Made by a program: the position numbers and the translations under genes
The notes under the pieces: generated by a model
What the model saw: only the letters and a program-made list of their open reading frames with translations
Database searches by the model: none
What the model was told of the DNA's origin: nothing
Shown here: one piece after another, positions 24,263-30,433 of the stretch
Position numbering within the stretch: position 1 is the first letter of the stretch
How the letters are laid out: every line of letters begins with the position of its first letter
Source of the DNA: an uncultured Prevotellaceae bacterium
Lineage (GTDB): Bacteria > Bacteroidota > Bacteroidia > Bacteroidales > Bacteroidaceae
Direction of reading: 5' to 3'
Length of the DNA stretch: 49,083 bases
NCBI GenBank assembly: GCA_946185805.1
Contig: CAMHKU010000010.1
Location: forward strand, 1 to 49,083

Positions 24263-26997
24263 TATATCAGTAGTTTTATGCGGAAACCGCGCTTAGTGGG
24301 TTCCTCTATCACCTTGCGGCATTGCCCTGAAAGTTCGCTGCGCGCGGCGTCGGTGAGCACTGTGTCGGTCATTTTTTCAACCATGAAGTCCAAGGAAGTG
24401 ACGAGCGACTGCTCGCTGTGGGTAATGCGCACGGTGATGGGGCGGTACTTGGCCATCGCGCCGTTGAGCATCTGGTCTATCAGTCGGTCGGCCGTTTCCT
24501 GTTTCTCGCTGATGCCGTACTTATGGCAGAAAGCGCCGATGGCGGAGTGCATGCCTAGGAAGTCGAAGTCGGGACCGTTGATTTCGAACACCTCCTTGCG
24601 GATACGCTGGATGAAGGCCTTGGTGGCGCTGTGTACAGGGTTCTCGAAGACCTGCTGAGGTGTGCCGTCCTCATGGATATACCCATCGTACATGAAGAAG
24701 ATGCGCGTGGACACGTCGTGGGCAAACTTCATTTCATGGGTAACGATAAGCATCGTCATGCCCTCCTGGGCCAGCTGGCGGATAACGCTGAGCACCTCGC
24801 CCACCATCGTCGGGTCGAGGGCCGAGGTAGGCTCGTCGAAGAGAATGATGTCGGGCTTCATAGCCAGGGCGCGGGCGATGGCCACACGCTGCTTCTGACC
24901 GCCGGAGAGACTCGACGGGTAAACGTCAGCCTTCTCGGCCAGGCCTACCTTGCGCAGCAGGGCCAGTCCCTCCTTGCGCGCCTCATCTTCAGGCTGGTGA
25001 AGCAGCTGGCAGGGGGCGAAGATGACGTTCTCCAGCACGGTCTTGTGGCCAAAGAGGTTGAACGATTGGAACACCATGCCCATCTTCTGGCGCAGACGGT
25101 TGACGGGATAGCCCTTGGCCAGTATGTCCTCGCCGTTGACGACGATGCTGCCCCCGGTGGGTGGGTCGAGCAGGTTGAGGGCACGCAGGAAGGTGCTCTT
25201 ACCCGTGCCCGAAGGCCCGATGATAGAGATCACCTCGCCGCGATGGATATCAGCTGTGATGTCGCGCAGCACGTCGAGCGTGCCGTAGCTCTTGCGAAGA
25301 TGAGAGATGGAAAGACCATCAAGCCCCTCACTGTCAGGGAGGGAAGTGCTATATAGCGCAGTGCGGTGCTTGCGGCGGAATAAGAGCCACGCGCCGCCAC
25401 CTATTGCTATAATAAGGAGTACTATTACGCCCCTCAGGTAATCACTCCCCTCACTCACAGGGAGGGGTTGGTGGAGGGTCTGTTGGCCACTTAAGATATG
25501 CCCCTCGCCCTTCCGTGTAATCAGCACGATGTGCGACTCTACATAGCCGTCGGAGAAGAGCACTTGCTCCTGTCGCTCCTCGGTGGTGCTGATGGCCCCC
25601 ATGGCCATGTCGGCCTTGCCAGTCTGCACTGCAGGTATCTGCGCGGCAAAGTCCATCACGAGAAACTCCAGTTTCCAGTTCCTGCGATTGGCCCACTCCG
25701 TCAGCAGAGCAGGCTCCAAGCCCGACATCTTTCCAGAATTGATAAAGTTGAACGGCGGCATGACTGGATAAGTGGCCACGCGCAGGGTGCGCCCTGTGCC
25801 GCGCTGTTCGGGGATGGCCAAAGCCGAGGGGTCTTCCGACTGCTGCCAGCGGTCGTAAATCTTCTTGTAGGTGCCGTCGCGGCGGATGTCGGCCAGGAAT
25901 TGATTGAAGTCTTGTTGCAAGGCGGTGTTGCCCTGCTTGAAGATGGCGCCGATGGGAATCGACTCCAGACCAGCACTCACCGAGTCTACCTTGTCGGCAA
26001 TTTCCCTTGAGAAGTTAAGTGTCAGGCTCTCACTGCCAGCAACGTCTATCTTGCCGTTTTCCAAGGCTGCCAAGAGGTCGGTGGTGGTGGTCATACGCTG
26101 GATGTCGGCATCGCGGGCCATGTCGCTGACGGCAATATCCTGGATGCTGCCGATGATGACGCCCACGCGCTTGCCCTTCAGTGCATTAAACACTGCCGGA
26201 ACAGATTTCCCAGATTTCCCATCAGCCCCATCAGCCCCATTAGCCCCAGAAGCCCCATCACCCCCATCAGGCACAAAACCCGCCAGCCCCGCCAGCGTCA
26301 GTGCCACGGCAGCGGCGACGGCTTTCGCACGCTGTCGCCGTACTAATGACTGGAGCAGCTGTCCGACGAACCATGCCACGACGAAATAGATAATGGCTGT
26401 AACTATCAGGGGGAAGAAGGCGTCGAATGTCCGCGAGCGTATCAGGTCGGAAGCCCGCGTCATGTCGGATACTGCGATATATCCTACGATGCTCGTGCCC
26501 TTGAGCAGGCTGATAACCTCGCCCTGATAGACGGGCATGACGGCCCTGACCACCTGAGGCAGTACAATCTTGAAGAACGTCTGCCGCGGAGTGAACCCCA
26601 GTGCCAGCCCCGCCTCCGTCTGTCCGCGGTCAATGCCCTCAATGGAGGTACGCAGCATCTCGCTGACGTATGCCGCCATATTCATAGCAAAGGTGACGAT
26701 GGCCACCACAATGCCAGTAGCATTGACAGGAGCCATCACCACATAGTACATCAGCATGAGCAGCACCAGCACCGGCGTGCCGCGCATCAGGTCGATATAC
26801 ACCTTGGCCGTCTGCTGCAGCCAGCCACGCCGGCTCATGCGCATCCAGCACACCACGCCGCCCAACAGCGTGCCAAAGATGGCGGCGCAGAAGGTAATGA
26901 GCAGCGTTACCTGCAGACCATCAAGAATCATCCTGTAGCGGTCTTCCACTATCAGGTTGTTGTAAAAGCTCTCTGTTAGGGAACCCCAGCCTGTCAT
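24262..26997 (-). CDS. One-chain polar amino-acid ABC importer: permease, permuted binding domain, ATPase, C-terminal extension
   Basis: This 911-residue protein joins all parts of an amino-acid importer. Residues 1-240 are the permease, with the EAA loop AGLALGFTPRQTFFKIVLPQ. Residues 265-500 are a family-3 solute-binding domain, but the lobes are in permuted order. KGKRVGVIIGS and DGTYKKIYDRW, normally C-terminal, precede RTLRVATYPVMPPFNFI and FSDGYVESHIVLI, normally N-terminal. A membrane helix follows (about 522-545), then an ATPase (565-805) with IGPSGTGKST, LSGGQKQR and ILFDEPTSALD. The last 105 residues resemble a degenerate HATPase with weak D-x(3)-N and no DxG motif. Repeat DNA encodes residues 243-265, 505-518 and 549-558, which are linkers. 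Substrate specificity beyond polar amino acid is not assignable. Confidence 0.9.
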   Translation of the reverse strand: MTGWGSLTESFYNNLIVEDRYRMILDGLQVTLLITFCAAIFGTLLGGVVCWMRMSRRGWLQQTAKVYIDLMRGTPVLVLLMLMYYVVMAPVNATGIVVAIVTFAMNMAAYVSEMLRTSIEGIDRGQTEAGLALGFTPRQTFFKIVLPQVVRAVMPVYQGEVISLLKGTSIVGYIAVSDMTRASDLIRSRTFDAFFPLIVTAIIYFVVAWFVGQLLQSLVRRQRAKAVAAAVALTLAGLAGFVPDGGDGASGANGADGADGKSGKSVPAVFNALKGKRVGVIIGSIQDIAVSDMARDADIQRMTTTTDLLAALENGKIDVAGSESLTLNFSREIADKVDSVSAGLESIPIGAIFKQGNTALQQDFNQFLADIRRDGTYKKIYDRWQQSEDPSALAIPEQRGTGRTLRVATYPVMPPFNFINSGKMSGLEPALLTEWANRRNWKLEFLVMDFAAQIPAVQTGKADMAMGAISTTEERQEQVLFSDGYVESHIVLITRKGEGHILSGQQTLHQPLPVSEGSDYLRGVIVLLIIAIGGGAWLLFRRKHRTALYSTSLPDSEGLDGLSISHLRKSYGTLDVLRDITADIHRGEVISIIGPSGTGKSTFLRALNLLDPPTGGSIVVNGEDILAKGYPVNRLRQKMGMVFQSFNLFGHKTVLENVIFAPCQLLHQPEDEARKEGLALLRKVGLAEKADVYPSSLSGGQKQRVAIARALAMKPDIILFDEPTSALDPTMVGEVLSVIRQLAQEGMTMLIVTHEMKFAHDVSTRIFFMYDGYIHEDGTPQQVFENPVHSATKAFIQRIRKEVFEINGPDFDFLGMHSAIGAFCHKYGISEKQETADRLIDQMLNGAMAKYRPITVRITHSEQSLVTSLDFMVEKMTDTVLTDAARSELSGQCRKVIEEPTKRGFRIKLLI
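25322..25349 (-). repeat. GC-rich palindrome relic, second copy in the ABC importer gene
   Basis: The plus strand reads AGCCCCTCACTGTCAGGGAG, then GGAAGTGC. This is a degenerate copy of the element at 8063-8099. In frame it encodes the Ser-Leu-Pro-Asp-Ser-Glu-Gly linker between the membrane helix and the ATPase. Confidence 0.6.
25443..25482 (-). repeat. GC-rich palindrome, first copy in the ABC importer gene
   Basis: The plus strand reads CACTCCCCTCACTCACAGGG, then AGGGGTTGGTGGAGGGTC. It is nearly identical in order and spacing to the intergenic copy at 8063-8099. In frame it encodes a His-Gln-Pro-Leu-Pro-Val-Ser-Glu-Gly linker right after the permuted binding domain. Confidence 0.8.
26202..26270 (-). 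repeat. Nonamer arrays inside the ABC importer gene
   Basis: CAGATTTCC occurs twice, followed by six 9-bp units of CCCCATCAG type (26217-26270). Because 9 is a multiple of 3, the array encodes a regular three-residue Gly-Ala-Asp/Asn repeat. It forms the linker between the permease and the binding domain. Confidence 0.85.
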
Positions 26998-27028
26998 TTC
27001 TATTGCATTGAGTTTTTTTACTAATCCC

Positions 27029-27502
27029 TTACTCCAGTGGAATCTCTGGATGCTGCACAGCCAGAGGCAAATCCTTCTGTGCGAGGTAGAACATATAAAG
27101 GATGACGGGCTTCGTGCCTCGGTTTTCTCCGTGGTGGATGGTGTTCACCATCTCTACAACGGCCTCGCCCTCATGCACGGTCTTCTCCTTGCCGTCCTGT
27201 CCGATGATGGTCAGCTCACCCTGTACCAGTATGCCGTAGTTCATCACGGGATGGTGGTGCCACCCCAGCTTCTTACCTGGGGGGAACACATATTTCATGG
27301 CCACCAGTTCGGGACGGCCCTGCAGATAGTCGGGCAGCTCCACGCCGTCCCAGCTTTGCGACGTGCGTATTAGCTCGGTTGATACTACTTGTTGCACGTC
27401 GTTGTCTTCCTGTACCTTTGCCTCCTTACAGGACGTCAGGCTGACTGTTGTGCTGCTGATGATAAGGATGCCGCTGAGCATCCAGTTCTTGATCTGTATC
27501 AT
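27029..27502 (-). CDS. Cupin-domain lipoprotein
   Basis: The 157-residue product has a lipoprotein signal (IIISSTTVSLTSC-type, Cys near residue 25) and a single cupin barrel. Metal-ligand motif 1 is GWHHHPVMNYGILVQGE and motif 2 is VNTIHHGENRG. It should sit in the periplasmic or outer-membrane lipid-anchored space. Function is unknown; a metal-dependent enzyme or ligand-binding role is possible. It is preceded by a well-spaced promoter and is followed after 31 bases by the ABC importer gene. It therefore looks like the first gene of the nine-gene operon. Confidence 0.8.
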   Translation of the reverse strand: MIQIKNWMLSGILIISSTTVSLTSCKEAKVQEDNDVQQVVSTELIRTSQSWDGVELPDYLQGRPELVAMKYVFPPGKKLGWHHHPVMNYGILVQGELTIIGQDGKEKTVHEGEAVVEMVNTIHHGENRGTKPVILYMFYLAQKDLPLAVQHPEIPLE

Positions 27503-27533
27503 GGTCTTTCTTTGTTGGTTTATATATTGCGCG

Positions 27534-27564
27534 CAAAGTTACGAAAAGTCGAGAGCAAAACAAA
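27534..27564 (-). promoter_or_regulatory. Promoter of the cupin-ABC-alarmone operon
   Basis: On the minus strand a TTTG -33 box (27561-27564) is separated by exactly 19 bp from TAACTTTG (27534-27541), matching the Bacteroidetes sigma consensus. The expected start near 27527 gives a leader of about 25 bases. A 7-bp inverted repeat GAGACGG/CCGTCTC (27587-27593, 27604-27610) lies just upstream of the -33 box and could be an operator. Confidence 0.8.
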
Positions 27565-27719
27565 AGAATTTATTCTTTTTTTTGCCGAGACGGAATAACT
27601 TCGCCGTCTCAGATGGCAAAATTACATAAAAAAGTTCTTTCCTGCAAGGTTCTACCCCGAATTTTTCGTTCCTTCGGTAGCAGGAAAAGTCAATACAGCA
27701 GGGCTACTGTTTGCTACAC

Positions 27720-27782
27720 GTGCTGGAATTTATATTCCGCGCGCCGGAATTTTTATTCCATGCGCCGGATTTTAATTCACAT
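27720..27782. repeat. Three palindromic 21-bp direct repeats
   Basis: GCTGGAATTTATATTCCGC, GCCGGAATTTTTATTCCAT and GCCGGATTTTAATTCACAT begin at 27722, 27743 and 27764, an exact 21-bp period. Each unit has an internal dyad (GGAAT...ATTCC), and the third has decayed. Two helical turns per unit would put all dyads on one face of the DNA. No open frame crosses them convincingly. Confidence 0.75.
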
Positions 27783-28071
27783 GCACTGTTACAGATGTCT
27801 CACGCTACCATTATGTCTTTTTTGCCGTTACTACCGTCACTGTGGCGTAGCCACCTGATACATAGCGGCTTATGGGGTGATGACGAATTTTCATATAATC
27901 ACTCCGTCGTCACTACCCTAACATACTGATATTCAACATATTGTGACGAAGTGTGAACAGTGACGATAGATTTATCTGTTAGTCTGAATGTGTAAGCTAA
28001 ATCGTGGCAAGTTTTTTTACGCTCACTCAACGTTTTTCTGACAAGATAGGAAATACTTTGACAAATAATAA
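27783..28071. other. Non-coding region with inverted GTGACGA words
   Basis: I see no gene here. The stretch holds a GTGGC-GTA-GCCAC hairpin (27842-27854). It has an imperfect inverted pair GTGATGACG (27877-27885) / CGTCGTCAC (27905-27913), and two more direct GTGACGA words at 27943 and 27960. These may be protein-binding words or remains of a mobile repeat. Confidence 0.4.
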
Positions 28072-28103
28072 GTCCGGCCTTTGGCGCTACGCAAAGGCCG
28101 GAC
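28072..28103 (-). terminator. Rho-independent terminator after susD
   Basis: GTCCGGCCTTTG and CAAAGGCCGGAC form a perfect 12-bp stem with an 8-base loop. It starts 26 bases after the susD stop, and the minus strand continues TTATTATTTG. It should end the pectinesterase-susC-susD region transcript. Confidence 0.8.
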
Positions 28104-28128
28104 AAATGTATAGTGTAGGTTAAAAGGT

Positions 28129-30282
28129 TTAGTAACCAGGGTTCTGCCAGAAGCCGTCGGCGGTCGTCGTATACTGCAATACACCGTTGGCATCCTGCTG
28201 CACGGGCGTGCTCTGCTCGTTGGTGACGGCAATCATCTGCGCCTCGGGAATGGGGCGATAGTAGTGGTGCACGGCAATGTTGCCGGCGGCCTGGCCGTTG
28301 TACTTCTTCACGCGGTCCAGCAGGGTGTGCGTGCGCTTCAGGTCGAACCAGCGCTGCTGCTCGCCGCAGAGCTCAAGGGCGCGCTCGTCGAGGATGGTGT
28401 TGATGTCCACCGTGCCCTTCAGCGTGTTGTCCTGGCCGCTGATGGCGCGGGCTTGGCGCAGCTGGTTGATGGTGGCCAGGGCGTCGCCGCCCGTCTGCAG
28501 CTGGCACTCAGCCTTGATGAGGTACATCTCGGAGAGTCGGAAGACGATGGCGTCGCGGTGGGAGATGTCGTGGGTGGGATATTTCGACTCATAGACATCG
28601 TCAAGGAACTTCTTGATGCCGGGGTACGACTTCCATCCGCCGATGTTGACATTGTTGTAGCGGTTGTCGCCATAGACGTCGCTGGTGGCCTTGGCCGTCT
28701 GCGTGGGCACGGCGGTCATGGCGTCGGAGTCATAGACGGGGATGTCGCCGCCAGAGATGAACTGCAGGCGATAGCGGCCCTTGGCCCATGCCTGCAGAGC
28801 CTTGCCCTCGGCCGAGTTGCCGTCGAGTGCCGAGTAGTAGATGGCGGTGTCGCCGGCGTTGAAGTAGTTGCCGTCAGCGGCGTAGGCCACGTCGGGGTCG
28901 GTCATGTGCTGACCCATGTTGGGATAGAAGTTGGGGCGGTTGCCCTCCAGCCCCTTCACCACGTTGTAGTGGGTGAGCAGTGTGCCGTCGAAGCGCTGGT
29001 CGGTGGCGCGCACGGCGTCGAGGCTCTTCCACAGATAGGGTGAGGGCACGTAGCGGGTGAATCCGCGGCCGTAGGGCGAGTAATACTTGTCTACGGTGAC
29101 CATCTGTCCGGTCTTGACGCTGCGGATGGCCGACGTGGTGTTTCCCAGCACGCGGGTGAAGACGTAGCCGTCTTTGCCGGCCTCTACGGCTGCCGAGCAC
29201 TGTGTGGCGTTGGCCTGGGCACCCATGTCGTTGGTGTTGCCGTTGCTCCACATGGGCACGAACATGAGCAGCATGGCCGAGCCGCCGCGGCTGTAGCCGG
29301 TGCGCGTGATGAGCGAGTTGAACGACAGGTGGTCGCCGTTGCTGTTGGTCTTGTAGCGGTAGGGGATACAGTTCTCTGTAGAGAGTGCCTCGTCGTAGTA
29401 GACACCCCAGATGGCCTCGCTGTTTTTCTGCACGGCCTCGTTGGCCATGGTCCAGGAGTCGTTGAAGCGTTTGTAGAACGTCGTGCCGCTGTTGGCAATG
29501 ACGTCTTCGGCGGCCTTCTGGGCTATCTGGTAGAGGTTGCTGTAGCCCTCGACGCTGTTGTTGCCCAGCCATGAGGCGGCATAGAGAGCCACGCGGGCCT
29601 TGAGGGCCTCGGCGGCGTAGTAGGTGGCGCGGGCTTCGAGTCCGCCGTTCTTCACCTTGTCCATGAAGTCAGCATCTACGAAGTGTGCCATGGCCTCGTC
29701 GATGTCGGTGAGAATATTTTTATAGACCTCTGCCTCGGGTACGCGCACGGGCGTGGTCGACTGTGCGGCTATAGGCTCGGTGTTGTAGGGTATTGGTCCC
29801 CAGGTGGCCACCATCTGAGAGTAGTAGAGGGCGCGTAGGAACTTCACCTCGCCCAGGTACTGTGATTTCTTCTCTTCGCTGATGGCCGTGTTAAGGGGTA
29901 TGTACTTCAGGGCGTTGTTGCAGACGTCGATGGCGTCGTAGAACATTTCCCAGTAGTGGTCGAGCACAGCGTCGTCGGCGGTGTTGCCGTCGAGCGAGCG
30001 TGCTGTGAGGTTATACGATGTGAGCGACTTCTGCTTGTTGTCGAAGCCTGCCAGGAAGAGGTCGCTGCCACACTCCGTCAGGCCCAGTCCGGCCTCTTTG
30101 CCCCACCATCCGCGGGTGTAGGCATAGCACGACTTCACCAGTCCCTCGATGCCGGTGACGGTAGAGTAGGTCAGGTCGGCGGTCATGCCCGTCTTGTTGT
30201 CCTCCTCTAAGAAGTCTGAGCACGAGGTGAGACCGGGTGTTAGTGTTGCGGCCGCTAACATTAATCCATATATCTTTTTCAT
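28129..30282 (-). CDS. SusD/RagB-family nutrient-binding outer-membrane lipoprotein
   Basis: SusD-like proteins are surface lipoproteins that cap a SusC transporter and bind the glycan. The 717-residue product has a lipoprotein signal ending LTSCSDFLEE (Cys at about residue 21). TPR-rich helices follow (DHYWEMFYDAIDVCNNALKY, LGEVKFLRALYYSQMV). The C-terminal SusD block has DAIVFRLSEMYLIKAECQL and LDERALELCGEQQRWFDLKR, strong signatures. It follows susC after 151 bases and is followed by a strong terminator. The specific glycan is not readable from the sequence; the neighbouring pectinesterase suggests a methylated galacturonan. Confidence 0.95.
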   Translation of the reverse strand: MKKIYGLMLAAATLTPGLTSCSDFLEEDNKTGMTADLTYSTVTGIEGLVKSCYAYTRGWWGKEAGLGLTECGSDLFLAGFDNKQKSLTSYNLTARSLDGNTADDAVLDHYWEMFYDAIDVCNNALKYIPLNTAISEEKKSQYLGEVKFLRALYYSQMVATWGPIPYNTEPIAAQSTTPVRVPEAEVYKNILTDIDEAMAHFVDADFMDKVKNGGLEARATYYAAEALKARVALYAASWLGNNSVEGYSNLYQIAQKAAEDVIANSGTTFYKRFNDSWTMANEAVQKNSEAIWGVYYDEALSTENCIPYRYKTNSNGDHLSFNSLITRTGYSRGGSAMLLMFVPMWSNGNTNDMGAQANATQCSAAVEAGKDGYVFTRVLGNTTSAIRSVKTGQMVTVDKYYSPYGRGFTRYVPSPYLWKSLDAVRATDQRFDGTLLTHYNVVKGLEGNRPNFYPNMGQHMTDPDVAYAADGNYFNAGDTAIYYSALDGNSAEGKALQAWAKGRYRLQFISGGDIPVYDSDAMTAVPTQTAKATSDVYGDNRYNNVNIGGWKSYPGIKKFLDDVYESKYPTHDISHRDAIVFRLSEMYLIKAECQLQTGGDALATINQLRQARAISGQDNTLKGTVDINTILDERALELCGEQQRWFDLKRTHTLLDRVKKYNGQAAGNIAVHHYYRPIPEAQMIAVTNEQSTPVQQDANGVLQYTTTADGFWQNPGY

Positions 30283-30433
30283 AAAAACTTCAATTTTTCA
30301 ATGTAATAACTCAGTCATGTTCTTTATGAACATAAATCTCTTTTGTCTTTTTGAACATAAATCTCTTTTAAAATCTTTTTTAAAATCTTTCTATCTACAT
30401 TTTATCTTAGATTTTAATTAGATTGATGTTCCT
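30283..30433. other. AT-rich susC-susD spacer
   Basis: The 151-bp spacer is rich in A/T. It contains two copies of GAACATAAATCTCTTTT (near 30328-30344 and 30354-30370) followed by degenerate AAATCTTTT units. No hairpin terminator or -7/-33 pair is evident, so susD is probably co-transcribed with susC. Confidence 0.45.

Noticed and set aside
27587..27610. GAGACGG/CCGTCTC hairpin as a terminator.
   Set aside because: The stem is only 7 bp and no T run follows on either strand. It is kept only as a possible operator next to the cupin promoter.
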